From NCBI RefSeq assembly GCF_002953735.1, contig NZ_CP025536.1, positions 1,060,001 to 1,124,000 of the forward strand: DNA of 64,000 nt, written 5' to 3'. Under the pieces are notes generated by a model. The model had not been told where the DNA came from and ran no database searches. It was given only the letters and a program-made list of their open reading frames with translations. The position numbers were made by a program, and so were the translations under genes. The DNA is from Streptococcus pluranimalium (GTDB taxonomy: Bacteria; Bacillota; Bacilli; Lactobacillales; Streptococcaceae). This document shows positions 37,685 through 47,552 of this stretch, piece by piece; the first letter of the stretch is position 1, and every line of letters starts with the position of its first letter.

Positions 37685-37696
37685 AGATTCTAGTCA

Positions 37697-37718
37697 AAAG
37701 CCTCGATTGAGGCTTTTT
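37697..37718 (+). terminator. Terminator after the YdhF-like gene
   Basis: AAAGCCTC-GATT-GAGGCTTT followed by TT, 13 bases past the stop. It is symmetrical enough to serve the convergent zinc-ribbon gene too. Confidence 0.85.
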
Positions 37719-37735
37719 CCTTTGTCTCAACTAAC

Positions 37736-38002
37736 TTATTGCCAACGTTTGGCTCTTTTGAGCATCATAGGATAAGAGAGTTTCATCAAGGATTTGATGA
37801 GCGCATTTCCTTGACCTTGACTAATAGCATTTTTCCCCTTGGTTAACATTTCTTTATAAGTGATGTTTGGTTCCGTCCATTGACCATTTTGGTAGCAATA
37901 ATAGCAATAACTCTCTGAAACCAAACCATTGGTTTCACTTCCTCTTACATCTTCACCATGTAGGTTTAGGGGCATGGCACATGATTGGCAAAATTTTTCC
38001 AT
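37736..38002 (-). CDS. Zinc-ribbon domain protein
   Basis: The 88-residue protein has CxxC pairs FCQSCAMPL and CYYCYQNGQW, a four-cysteine knuckle of the putative zinc-ribbon family (Zn_ribbon_2), then a basic amphipathic tail. The family is found as transcription-associated or stand-alone proteins with no proven function. It starts 13 bases after the YkgJ-like gene, so they form a pair of cysteine-cluster proteins. Confidence 0.75.
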   Translation of the reverse strand: MEKFCQSCAMPLNLHGEDVRGSETNGLVSESYCYYCYQNGQWTEPNITYKEMLTKGKNAISQGQGNALIKSLMKLSYPMMLKRAKRWQ

Positions 38003-38015
38003 GTTTCTTCTTTCT

Positions 38016-38516
38016 TTAGTTGTCTAATCGTTGGCGTAATTTTTCAACGAATAGATAGGCTGCAGGGCAAATCAAGGTATTTTTTAAAGTCAGGTGATTG
38101 ATTTGATAGATACGTTTACGGTCAGTATGCGGAAAAGCAGCACAAGCCTTTGGTCTAGCATCATAGACATCACAAAGCTTGTCTAGCCCTAAAAAAGGAC
38201 AAGGCATGCTTTTAAAGACCTTATCGCCATCCTCGTCAACGCGTAAATAAGTTTGCTCAAAGGTTGATAATTTCATTCGAAAGAGTTTTGACATGCGGGT
38301 AATATCTGCTTCTGTCAAATCCGGTCCCAAATCTTGACAACAGTTGGCACACTGGGTGCAATCAATCTCTTGAAAGACTTCATTATGGAGTTCTTTGGTG
38401 ATTTTGTCCAAATTTTTTGGTGGTTTCTTCTTGAGTTTGGCTAGAAATTTACGGTGAACTTCCTGTTTTTGAAGAGCTAGTTGATGATAATGTTCAATGT
38501 CAATCTCATTTGTCAT
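38016..38516 (-). CDS. YkgJ-family cysteine-cluster protein
   Basis: The 166-residue soluble protein has CTQCANCCQDLGP and a later CPFLGLDKLCDVYDARPKACAAFPH, the eight-cysteine Fe/Zn cluster pattern of YkgJ/UPF0153. The metal is likely iron-sulfur or zinc, and the function is not known. It precedes the zinc-ribbon gene. Confidence 0.85.
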   Translation of the reverse strand: MTNEIDIEHYHQLALQKQEVHRKFLAKLKKKPPKNLDKITKELHNEVFQEIDCTQCANCCQDLGPDLTEADITRMSKLFRMKLSTFEQTYLRVDEDGDKVFKSMPCPFLGLDKLCDVYDARPKACAAFPHTDRKRIYQINHLTLKNTLICPAAYLFVEKLRQRLDN

Positions 38517-38561
38517 AATCTTACTTCCTCGCTATCTATAAGACTTATTATACCATAGGTA

Positions 38562-38671
38562 TTAATGCTCATTGAAAATCTTCAATCTGACGTTGTCAAG
38601 TTTACCTTCCTGAACCGCAGTTCTATCTGCGGCTTCTTTCCTAGTCAGATTATGATTTTCTTCGAATATAA
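38562..38671 (-). repeat. BOX-like repeat element
   Basis: On the minus strand the element starts TATATTCGAAGAAAATC, continues through ACTAGGAAAGAAGCCGCAG (boxA-like) and GCAGATAGAACTGCGG (boxB-like), and ends CAGATTGAAGATTTTC-AATGAG (boxC-like). This parallels the known streptococcal BOX layout A-B-C. It lies between the YkgJ and protease genes. I rate it as a diverged single-boxB BOX. Confidence 0.65.
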
Positions 38672-38676
38672 GACAT

Positions 38677-38706
38677 AAAAAAGCTGGGACAAAAGTACCC
38701 AGCTTT
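38677..38706 (-). terminator. Terminator of the metalloprotease gene
   Basis: On the minus strand AAAGCTGGG pairs with CCCAGCTTT followed by TTT. It lies about 190 bases past the protease stop; the gap between shows nothing coding. Confidence 0.8.
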
Positions 38707-38892
38707 AACTATTTTAGGCTTTTCTACACAGTGGTAAAGGTTTGATCAAAAACTAGGAGGAGTAGCGACTTTAAGCAAAGACACTATTATTTTAAAGCCT
38801 TTTGACGAGTGAGTCAGGTTTTTAGGATAGGAAAGTATCCCAAATAACTCAAATAACTAATAATCCATCCCTTTTATGAATATTACCTTTTC

Positions 38893-41800
38893 CTAGAAGT
38901 AAATTGAGTTTCTAAAATCATTCGTTTGACGGAGATAAGCATTGAAGATTTTTGCCTTCAATTCTTTAACTTTAGAATTTTGAGCATAGAATGAATTATT
39001 TCTCGCGATATTAGTGTTTTCATTAATGGTTAAGAATCGACGAGTATCTTCGGCAATGGCTACTTCCATCAAGTCCTTGATTTTATCAATAGAGTCAACC
39101 ACAACATCTTGACCGTTAAAATTAATGGTAACTGATTTCAATTGGTCAACTTTATCTATCCTATCTTGATACATAGCCTTCTTAAACTCTTTCCAAGAAG
39201 CATATTCGCCATTAAACACTTTTTCAAAGACTAAGTCATCCGTTACACGGCCAACTGTGTGATTACTTGGCCAAGTTTCAGTACCTGTAATTCCTTGTTT
39301 TAGAGCTTCGTCAGCTAACTGCCCAGATACGTAAGGAAGGAAACCGTCTTCATACCCCTTAGCGGCTAATAATTCATAAGCCATTAACCTGAACATCAAG
39401 TCACCTGGAGCACCCTTCGGATTATCAAGTGCTGAATAGATTGGTGAGAACAGACTAATTGTATAATAACCATTACGACCATACTGGTAGCTTGTTCCAC
39501 TGTTGATACTATAATCGCGATGTGAAATCACGTCATTTTCAATCAAATCATAGACAGACGACAATGTCATGTTATTCCATTCTTCATCTGTGAATTTACG
39601 GACAACATTACCTGCATGTGTATCTTCTTTGCTAACAGCATCTTGGACATAATAATTTTCAATTTTATTATAAAATTGACGTTGCTGATCTTTATCCATC
39701 GCTAGAATGACTTCTGCTTCGGCATAATCCAAGGTATAGATGACATCAAATAGCCCATGGAAGTATTCCTGTAAATCCGCAGCGGTCTCAAACCGTTCTG
39801 GAGACAGTGGTTGATAACGGTTAGTTGCTTCTTCGTAGTCCGTACCCGTATAATCAAAGAGAGTATTTATCGATAGATAAGATGAGTCATGACTAGTAGG
39901 TGCCTGAAGAAGACCCGTTGCATATAACTCCGCTCTTTGACCAAAGCGGCGTCCATAGCCAGCTAGATAAATGGAAGCATCTGAATTATGTACCATTTCA
40001 TGTGTATGAACGGAAGAACCATAATTTTCAAGCATCTTGTCAATTACAAAGCGTGTTAAGTTACCTGTCGCATAAGCACCCGAACCATTTCCGACATAGT
40101 GAGAACCTAGACTACCATCTAATGGACCAAAGAAATCTTGGATAGCTTCATTAGCTTCACTACCATACATCGGTAACCATTCATTTTGATTGAGCCCAGT
40201 ACGATTTAGATAATAACCATCCCAGTTAGGAACTGTCTTTATATTAAGCTCTTTAACGCTATCTAATGACATACGATACCAGAAGTCAAAATGATCCGCA
40301 TAGCGTTTGTTTGCCGCGTCAACCATCGCTTCAACACGTTTCACTTCTTCGGCATACTTAACAGGGTCTGTTTCTTTTAAGCTCATATCCATGTAACGAT
40401 CATACATCCCAAAATTGATCGTAGACATATTGGAAATGAAGAAAATCCCTTCATCAGCGGTTAAAAGTGGCAAGATATACTTGCGTGCTTCTGGATCATT
40501 GTAAAGTTTCTGATAAGCTCGTACATCAACATCTGGACGAACTTCAGATGCTCCCTCAACCATATAAACCCGAGAAGCATCATGGAACCAAGTATTTTCG
40601 TCCATATCTGTAAAGAGTTTACGATAGACACTTAAATAATCAAACTCTGAATCCTGACCAGTGTGAGCTCTTGTTGTGCTCTCATAGGTAGCCAAATGAT
40701 TAATCATTTGCAATTGCTCATAGGTCTTACCAATGCTTACTAACCATTCTAAAGTATTGGTTGAATTGCCAAAAAGATCTTGATGGTATAGGATTAATTC
40801 TTTAGCATTAACATCACCGAAATCAATATTATACCAACGATTGACGTAAGACAGTCCCATTAGAAGGGCTTCTTTATGACGCAAAATATAATCACTAATG
40901 TCGGTTCTGTCTGTTGCTAGAACATCAGATGTTGCTAGAACGGAATTAAGAACAGTTGCTAAATTCTGCTTGATGCTATCAAATGATTCTTTTAGATAAA
41001 GTTTATCCATTAACTCTTGTGTGTTACCAGATTTCCCAAGAGCATTTAATAAGTCTTCAGAATAGTATTCAATAGCACTTAAAGTTGGTAAAACTGCATC
41101 AACAATCTTAGGATAAACAGTCATTATCTGCTCAGGCGTATAAACGAAGTCAAATCCCTCAACTTGATATTCAGCTACTCCTGTATTTTTAAAGTCTGCT
41201 AGATAGGAAACATTGTAGTAAGCCTTACTGCCATCTTCAAAATAAACCATAACGCGATTGATACTTGCTTTATCATTAGCATAATCTGAAGCAAAATCAT
41301 CTCCTATCATTGGAATAACAGAAATAATAGGTTTGGTTGCTAACTCATGATTGCTTGGCAGTTGATTACCATGCTTAACGATAAACTCTTTATTGTAAAG
41401 AGGCATGAATTTCTCAAGGTTTTGATAGGCAAGCATGTTCTCTGCTTTAGCCTGCTTCACTGTACTATAATCAACATTATAACGGCTATAATCAATAGCT
41501 GAATCATCGAGTGTTACTGTGAGATTCATAGCCTCTACTTTATTAGCTGCTTCCTCTTGTGAAATAGTTGTTGAAAGATTGTTATCAGTTCCTTTAGCGA
41601 GACCTTCTACAGTCTGAATGTCTATACGATCATGGGCTGTATTCGTTGAAGGGTTGCCGTGTCCGATTTGACCATTTCTTACGTTAACACTTGATACCGC
41701 ATTAGTAATAGAAACATTACCAATTGTATCACCAACGAGACCTCCAACATGACCTGAAGTATTTCCCTGACTATTGTCAATACTTCCTGTTGCAACAACA

Positions 41801-44800
41801 TCAGTTAATGACGTTCCTGCATTTTCCATAACTCCGACAATACTACCTATTTTACCTAAAGAACTGCGAGAGTCGCTTCTTATTGTCGCATCAACCTTAG
41901 CCTTACTTAGACGACTTTCTCGTAAGTAGCCTGCGATACCACCTGTAAAATTGTGAGTCCAATTGAGCGGTGAAATAATGCTTCCTTCAAAAGCAACATT
42001 TTCAAGCACAGTTCGATTAGCACGGTAAATGATACCACCAATATGGCGATTTCCTGATAAAGTGCCCTCTACGGCAACATTACTTATTTTACCAACATTG
42101 TCGCCATTAGCAATTTTGGCCAAAGCACCAAACTGTTCCATATTAGGCTTTTGGATATTGACTTTTTTAAGATCCAAATCCTTAATCTCAAAACTTCCTT
42201 GAAGGAATTCAAATAAAGGTGCCTTAAGATTTAAAATAGCATTATTATTGCCTAAGAGACGACCAGTAAAGGTTCCAGGAATGTAGCTGGTTGCATTAGC
42301 ATCCAAAACAATCTCATCAGCATTCAGGTCTGCATCTATTTCAAAAGTTCCAGACATGTTATTTTTAATAGCAGTTATCAAATCTGAAAAAGTGCGGTAT
42401 TTGCCATCACTAGATGGGACGAATTTGCGGATATAGAAGCTGTAGTTAGCTGTATTATCTGCTATCGCCTGATCATATTGAATGAGCTCTGGAATACTTG
42501 TTGTTACTTTGAACACCGGCTTGCCATCATAAGTATCCTCTACCATATCAGTAACGGGAAGGTAAATGTCTCTTTGCTGATCAGAAACCACTCGAACATA
42601 ATAATCATTGAGATCAGCTGCTACTTGGCTTACATTATCTAATTGAAGGTAGCTGCCATCAGGTTGCTTTTGGAATAGTCCTGCTGAAACAACATGTTTT
42701 ATTTCTAAGCGTTTGTAATCAAGCTCAAATTCGCGATCTGCTAGATGCTCTATTTGGACTCCCTGCCCATCCTCTAAATCATAGCTATACTGTGTTTTTA
42801 GGGTATACTTGACATGCCAATCTAAATCAGTAACATCAAAACTCTCCATGGTTGACAACGGTAGAGATTTAACCAATTTTTCACCATCATAGATGGAAAT
42901 GGTTGCTCCTATATAAGACTTGGTTGGATCTTCCAATGCATAGTCTAGACTGATTTTCTTTTCATCATCATTTTCAATGAAACTTTCATAAGTTAAAAGA
43001 GGCTTTTCTTTTTGTGTAACCACATCAATTCGAACATCTACATCATCAACCGAATTATCTGTATAAATCACACGAACACGTCCAGGTAAGTCAACACCAA
43101 CTTTATCGGTAGCAGGCTCTGTTACCCAAACATAGTCAGCTACATTAGCCAAGAGATTCGACTGGATACTAGCCTTCGGATCTGGTCTCTCACCTACCTT
43201 AACCACTTGTTTATTTGATGTAACAAGTGGTGTTTGACGATCTGCTTCAGTTTCTACTTTCGTACCACGTAGAATAATTTCTGGCGTCGCTGGCACAATA
43301 ATTTCAATTTTTTCTACAGGTTTGCCTTCTTTTGTCCCCTTAATGGTATTGTAGGTTAGCGTAACTCGCTCAAGTCCATCTATACCTTCTTGCTTAATTT
43401 TTTGTGTTCCCACAAGAGCAGTAGGATCATCCTCATATCGAATTTCAAAAGGAATAGATCGTTCACTACTTTCAGATACTGTTCCTTCTATAGGTTTCGT
43501 TCCAACTTTAATGATAGTTGGTGTCGCTGCTTGAACAATTTCTTCCGTTACAGTTGGATTTGGCTGACGGACACCATCTAAGGTTTTATATGTTGTTTTA
43601 ACTAATTTTTCACCATCTGTGCCCTTAAGCTCATTCGTTTCTCCTTCCCAAAGCGTTTCATCATCTTGACGAATGATAGGAGAAGGGATGCTTTCTCTTA
43701 CTTCTACAGTTTCACTAGCTTCAATAGGAGTTTCTGGAGTAGGTTGTTCAAGGATTTCAGATGTCGAAGTGCTCGTGCTAATGACTTCACTCACAGATTG
43801 ACTATTCGAAACCGATTCTTCAACAGATGTTTCTGAAATAACAATCTCTTCTGATGGCAATGGTGTGACTTCCTCAGACTCGCTTGGAGCAGCTGATATT
43901 TCAGTAGAGATTGTTGATTCTACTGGGACGATGACAGGAACATCAACTTCTGAAGTGACTTCTGAGGTTACGACAGATTCACTTACTACTTCTGATGTCG
44001 ATACGGAGTCACTATCGCTTGATACGATACTAGTGCTAGTAACTGTAGTGGTACTAGTAACAAGACTAGTCACCACGCTGGTGCTCATTGAAACTGATTC
44101 ACTAATAACAGTACTGGTACTAGTTTCTGGCTCTGCAACCTTAGTTCCACGACGGATGATTTGCGCCACTGGACTAACTGTTACTTCTTCTTTAACCAAT
44201 TGGCCATCATGATAAGTCAGTACTTTCAATCCATTTTGACCAGCTTGCACAACTTCCTCAGTTCCTTGTTCTAATTGAGGATCTGCTTGGTAAATAGTCT
44301 CATATGGGAGGGATACCTGACTTGTTGTCACCTCAGGTAATGCTTCAGACTGTCTGATTGTTTCTGACTGTGGTACCTCACTCGTTGAAACTTCTATCCC
44401 CTCAGAAGCCGGACTCTCTACTTTTTCGTTATTAAGACTTCCTGATGCCTTATCAGTATCCTCTGCTATCGGGTGTAAATCATCTCCTTGAGTTGCACTT
44501 TGTGGCAAACTATCGCTAGTCTTATCTAAAATATAACCAACAAATTCATAACGATCAATAGTGATTTTCGTCTCAGGAATGATGCTACCGATGGCTAATT
44601 CATAAGATTTATCATGATGAGACAAAACACCTGATGAAATAGCTGAGACACTAATGGTACTTGTTGCCCCAATAATCATAATAGCTGAAACAACTGATTT
44701 CTTGCGTTTAAGACGTGTCACACCCAACACTAAAAGTCCTGCACCAGCAGAAGCTAAAAGCAAGTTCGTTTTCTGACTACCCGTTGATGGCAATAGAGAT

Positions 44801-45081
44801 TGCTGAGGACGGTAAACCATATAATAAGTGTCGTAATCCCCTACCTGATAAGTTGGCAATTCTTCTTGTATGCGTAACTTCTCTTCATCGGTTAGGTCAC
44901 TTTCCACAACATATTTATATTGTATTGACTTGCTGCCTATGGGATTTGTTAGATGACTGTCTGCGGCTACTGGAGCAGCTGCAATAGTCCCTCCAATAAG
45001 TGATATCCCTACAATCGCAGATGCAACGCCAATAGAAAATTTCCTAATAGAGAAGGTAAACTTTTTTTCTTTGAAAAACAT
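38893..45081 (-). CDS. Cell-wall-anchored M26-family zinc metalloprotease (IgA1 protease/Zmp-like)
   Basis: The 2062-residue surface protease has a YSIRK-like signal (FSIRKFSIGVASAIVG, residues 10-25). LPSTG at 97-101 is followed by two hydrophobic helices (106-121, about 130-150); M26 proteases are sorted at the N-terminus in this way. Three G5 domains (about 260-314, 468-528, 545-607) are split by a Ser/Thr-rich stretch (319-445). GLUG-like repeats lie around 1060-1180. The zinc site is HEMVH (1694-1698) with the third ligand Glu 20 residues later (1718). The pneumococcal family includes IgA1 protease, ZmpB and ZmpC. The substrate here is not known. Confidence 0.9.
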   Translation of the reverse strand: MFFKEKKFTFSIRKFSIGVASAIVGISLIGGTIAAAPVAADSHLTNPIGSKSIQYKYVVESDLTDEEKLRIQEELPTYQVGDYDTYYMVYRPQQSLLPSTGSQKTNLLLASAGAGLLVLGVTRLKRKKSVVSAIMIIGATSTISVSAISSGVLSHHDKSYELAIGSIIPETKITIDRYEFVGYILDKTSDSLPQSATQGDDLHPIAEDTDKASGSLNNEKVESPASEGIEVSTSEVPQSETIRQSEALPEVTTSQVSLPYETIYQADPQLEQGTEEVVQAGQNGLKVLTYHDGQLVKEEVTVSPVAQIIRRGTKVAEPETSTSTVISESVSMSTSVVTSLVTSTTTVTSTSIVSSDSDSVSTSEVVSESVVTSEVTSEVDVPVIVPVESTISTEISAAPSESEEVTPLPSEEIVISETSVEESVSNSQSVSEVISTSTSTSEILEQPTPETPIEASETVEVRESIPSPIIRQDDETLWEGETNELKGTDGEKLVKTTYKTLDGVRQPNPTVTEEIVQAATPTIIKVGTKPIEGTVSESSERSIPFEIRYEDDPTALVGTQKIKQEGIDGLERVTLTYNTIKGTKEGKPVEKIEIIVPATPEIILRGTKVETEADRQTPLVTSNKQVVKVGERPDPKASIQSNLLANVADYVWVTEPATDKVGVDLPGRVRVIYTDNSVDDVDVRIDVVTQKEKPLLTYESFIENDDEKKISLDYALEDPTKSYIGATISIYDGEKLVKSLPLSTMESFDVTDLDWHVKYTLKTQYSYDLEDGQGVQIEHLADREFELDYKRLEIKHVVSAGLFQKQPDGSYLQLDNVSQVAADLNDYYVRVVSDQQRDIYLPVTDMVEDTYDGKPVFKVTTSIPELIQYDQAIADNTANYSFYIRKFVPSSDGKYRTFSDLITAIKNNMSGTFEIDADLNADEIVLDANATSYIPGTFTGRLLGNNNAILNLKAPLFEFLQGSFEIKDLDLKKVNIQKPNMEQFGALAKIANGDNVGKISNVAVEGTLSGNRHIGGIIYRANRTVLENVAFEGSIISPLNWTHNFTGGIAGYLRESRLSKAKVDATIRSDSRSSLGKIGSIVGVMENAGTSLTDVVATGSIDNSQGNTSGHVGGLVGDTIGNVSITNAVSSVNVRNGQIGHGNPSTNTAHDRIDIQTVEGLAKGTDNNLSTTISQEEAANKVEAMNLTVTLDDSAIDYSRYNVDYSTVKQAKAENMLAYQNLEKFMPLYNKEFIVKHGNQLPSNHELATKPIISVIPMIGDDFASDYANDKASINRVMVYFEDGSKAYYNVSYLADFKNTGVAEYQVEGFDFVYTPEQIMTVYPKIVDAVLPTLSAIEYYSEDLLNALGKSGNTQELMDKLYLKESFDSIKQNLATVLNSVLATSDVLATDRTDISDYILRHKEALLMGLSYVNRWYNIDFGDVNAKELILYHQDLFGNSTNTLEWLVSIGKTYEQLQMINHLATYESTTRAHTGQDSEFDYLSVYRKLFTDMDENTWFHDASRVYMVEGASEVRPDVDVRAYQKLYNDPEARKYILPLLTADEGIFFISNMSTINFGMYDRYMDMSLKETDPVKYAEEVKRVEAMVDAANKRYADHFDFWYRMSLDSVKELNIKTVPNWDGYYLNRTGLNQNEWLPMYGSEANEAIQDFFGPLDGSLGSHYVGNGSGAYATGNLTRFVIDKMLENYGSSVHTHEMVHNSDASIYLAGYGRRFGQRAELYATGLLQAPTSHDSSYLSINTLFDYTGTDYEEATNRYQPLSPERFETAADLQEYFHGLFDVIYTLDYAEAEVILAMDKDQQRQFYNKIENYYVQDAVSKEDTHAGNVVRKFTDEEWNNMTLSSVYDLIENDVISHRDYSINSGTSYQYGRNGYYTISLFSPIYSALDNPKGAPGDLMFRLMAYELLAAKGYEDGFLPYVSGQLADEALKQGITGTETWPSNHTVGRVTDDLVFEKVFNGEYASWKEFKKAMYQDRIDKVDQLKSVTINFNGQDVVVDSIDKIKDLMEVAIAEDTRRFLTINENTNIARNNSFYAQNSKVKELKAKIFNAYLRQTNDFRNSIYF

Positions 45082-45141
45082 TACTAATTTAAAAACTCCT
45101 AATTTTTATGAAACACTGTCAAAAAGACTGTCTCACTAATC

Positions 45142-45168
45142 ATTATAGCACGATAGATATCTTTTCAA
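45142..45168 (-). promoter_or_regulatory. Promoter of the metalloprotease gene
   Basis: On the minus strand TTGAAA (45163-45168), a 15-base spacer and TGC-TATAAT (45142-45147). The spacer is short, but the extended -10 compensates. An AGGAG lies an unusually long 14 bases before the ATG. Confidence 0.5.
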
Positions 45169-45220
45169 CTACTGATAAGTTTTAGATAGTGTTAATTTTA
45201 CAAAAATTAAAAAATAACAT

Positions 45221-45247
45221 AAAAAAAGCCGACCTAAAGCCGACTTT
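45221..45247 (-). terminator. Terminator of the BCCT transporter gene
   Basis: On the minus strand AAAGTCGGC-TTTAG-GTCGGCTTT pairs with two G-T wobbles and is followed by TTTT. Confidence 0.75.
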
Positions 45248-45251
45248 CCTA

Positions 45252-46799
45252 TTAATCTTCATATGAACGGAATGGTTCATTTTTCTTCGGTTGACGATCT
45301 GGTGTAATTTCAAGTCCCATCTCATTTTTCTCATGGTAGAGCTCTTTTAAAAGAGCAAAGAGAACCAAAATTAGAACAATTGAAAATGGTAAGGCTGCGA
45401 TAATCAAGGTATTTTGAAGAGCATCTAATCCACCTGAAAGCAAGAGGGCAATGGCGATACCAGCTAAGGCAACTCCCCAAATCAATTTCTTGCGATTCGT
45501 TGGATTCAAATGCCCATCTTCAGTCAACATTGCCAAAACATAGGTCGCCGAATCGGCTGATGTGATAAAGAAAGTTGAAACCAAAATAATCGCAACAATT
45601 GATAAGATAATACCCATTGGATACTGGTCAAATGTCGCAAAGAGCATTTCTTCTGTCGCATAGCGTGTTAAATCAGTACCAGCCATTTGCACACCGTTTG
45701 ACAGGGTACCAAAGGCTGCAAACCACAAGAAACTCAACACAGTTGGTACCAAGAGCACTACCGTTAAGAATTCACGAATGGTACGTCCTTTTGAAATACG
45801 GGCGATGAAAACACCGACAAATGGTGACCAAGAAATCCACCAAGCCCAATAAAAGACTGTCCAATTATTAATCCATGTACGCTTAGCATCATCAAAAGCT
45901 GCCGCACGGAAACTCATGCGGAAAAAGTTTTGAAGATAAAGACCAATAGACTCTGTAAAGGTATCAAAAATTGCAACTGTAGGTCCTAGCACAATAGCTA
46001 AAGCTAAAAGTCCAATAGCTAAAATCAAGTTAACATTGGATAAGATTTTAACACCTTTACCAAGTCCTGATAAGGCTGACATAATAAAAAGTCCAGTTGT
46101 AATAATAATGATAATAATCTGTACAAATTGGTTGTTCGGAATACCAAAGACATAGGAAAGGCCACCGTTAATCTGGGCAGCACCAAAACCTAGAGTCGTT
46201 GCAACACCAATGACAGTTGCTAAAACCGTAATGCTATCAACAATCGTTCCTAAAGGTCCATTTACCTTATCTCCAAAGAAAGGTTTCAATGTTACAGATA
46301 AAAGATATTTTTCTTTCTTACGGAAACCAAAATAGGCAAGCGCTAAGGCAACTAAGGCATAAACTGCCCAAGCATGCACTCCCCAGTGGAAGAAAGTAAA
46401 GCGGAATGAATCTGCTAAAGCTTCTTGTGATTGTAGAGGTGCATTTGGGGTAGAGATAGCAAAGTGACTCAAAGGCTCTGCTGCTCCATAGAAAACCAGT
46501 CCAATCCCCATCCCAGCTGAGAACATCATAGCAATCCAAGATGTCGTATCATGTTCAGGCTCAGAATTTGGATTCCCTAAACGGATTTGTCCCAGTGGAC
46601 TTACGATAAAGAAAATACAAAACATTAAAATTGTCGTTACTAATAGCAAGTAAAGCCAACCAAAGTTTGTTGTAATAACATTCCTTAAGTGTTGTGTTGT
46701 CGCTTGAAATGGTTTTGGAATCAGAATTCCTAACAATACCAATATGGTCGTTACACCTGCTGACCACATAAACACTTTTGTAGATGTTTTTTGATTCAT
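45252..46799 (-). CDS. BCCT-family betaine/carnitine/choline transporter
   Basis: The 515-residue protein has about 12 helices and the BCCT signatures GMGIGLVFYGAAEPL and WTVFYWAWWISWSPFVGVFI, where the tryptophans form the quaternary-amine cage. It imports glycine betaine or a related osmolyte with Na+ or H+. The ATG at 46799 has GGAGG five bases upstream; a longer in-frame start (46874) adds 25 residues with no ribosome site. It is monocistronic and osmotic control is likely but not visible. Confidence 0.9.
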   Translation of the reverse strand: MNQKTSTKVFMWSAGVTTILVLLGILIPKPFQATTQHLRNVITTNFGWLYLLLVTTILMFCIFFIVSPLGQIRLGNPNSEPEHDTTSWIAMMFSAGMGIGLVFYGAAEPLSHFAISTPNAPLQSQEALADSFRFTFFHWGVHAWAVYALVALALAYFGFRKKEKYLLSVTLKPFFGDKVNGPLGTIVDSITVLATVIGVATTLGFGAAQINGGLSYVFGIPNNQFVQIIIIIITTGLFIMSALSGLGKGVKILSNVNLILAIGLLALAIVLGPTVAIFDTFTESIGLYLQNFFRMSFRAAAFDDAKRTWINNWTVFYWAWWISWSPFVGVFIARISKGRTIREFLTVVLLVPTVLSFLWFAAFGTLSNGVQMAGTDLTRYATEEMLFATFDQYPMGIILSIVAIILVSTFFITSADSATYVLAMLTEDGHLNPTNRKKLIWGVALAGIAIALLLSGGLDALQNTLIIAALPFSIVLILVLFALLKELYHEKNEMGLEITPDRQPKKNEPFRSYED

Positions 46800-47200
46800 A
46801 AAATCCTCCCGACTATATAATCTACAACTTTTGGCTGATATAGTCAACGGATATATGCTGCAAACCATATACATTTTATTTCAAACGGTCAGTTTGAAAG
46901 TGCTTAACTTCGCATAGTTTACTCTTCCCTTTAGTTTCTAAAAAAACTATCGTATTCATTAATAGCAACAAGAATTATTATCCGACTGAGCCATTTTCTT
47001 AAACAAATCAGATTCGTAAACCCTCTACTTCCTTATTTTATAGCTAACTAGAGATCCTTTTTCACCTGCAATAGTTCTGTTCGAATTTGAAATCCATCAC
47101 TAAGCTAGCATCATCTTGCGATTTAAACTATGATAGACTAAAAAGTATTAAAATCCAAAAATAGCCTAAATAGGTTTAAAAAGCATCTACTTTCAATCGT

Positions 47201-47470
47201 TTATTTCATGCTTTTTTCAGGAGCAGGATTAACTCTATTATCTTTGCTAAACCGTTTAACTATAGCGAAGACATGGTCCCAAATTTTTAAATGATGTTGA
47301 GAAGGACTAAATTTCCCATCAATATTTTCATCGGTAGTCCGAGAAGAATGAATAAACTTTAATACACTTAATAGAAAGAAAATGTTTAAAAAAACAGTCC
47401 TCCTCTCAGCACATTAGCTCTAGCAAAAATAAACATAACAGCAAATGAACGGGCACAACAAATAAACAAT
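47201..47470 (-). pseudogene. Frameshifted C-terminal remnant of a membrane protein
   Basis: A minus-strand frame reads CARSFAVMFIFARANVLRGG up to a T-run near 47391, where one frame change continues it as FLNIFFLLSVLKFIHSS. It ends IWDHVFAIVKRFSKDNRVNP-APEKSMK and a TAA at 47201. It has two hydrophobic helices, no start codon, and four stops just upstream. The protein-like tail makes chance unlikely, but the family is not recognised. Confidence 0.35.
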
Positions 47471-47503
47471 TACTATCATCATTCTAGAACAGCACAGATA
47501 AGC

Positions 47504-47539
47504 AAAAAAGTTGAGAATTTAAAAAACCTCAACTTTTTT
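47504..47539 (-). terminator. Terminator of the zinc alcohol dehydrogenase gene
   Basis: On the minus strand AAAAAAGTTGAG pairs with CTCAACTTTTTT just past the dehydrogenase stop at 47553. Confidence 0.85.
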
Positions 47540-47552
47540 AGGCTTATCTCAT

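Larger units (their letters stand above)
46800..47552. other. 750-base gap between the BCCT and dehydrogenase genes
   Basis: No complete gene is found. Apart from the frameshifted remnant at 47201-47470 and a terminator at 47504-47539, it is AT-rich sequence with scattered stops. Confidence 0.5.

Noticed and set aside
39900..40145. Open frame of 81 codons on plus inside the metalloprotease gene
   Set aside because: It lies antisense to the conserved HEMVH region, has no ribosome site and no protein-like motif.
43865..44212. Ser/Thr/Val-rich open frame of 115 codons on plus
   Set aside because: It is the antisense of the Ser/Thr-rich protease spacer; repeat codons give open frames on both strands.
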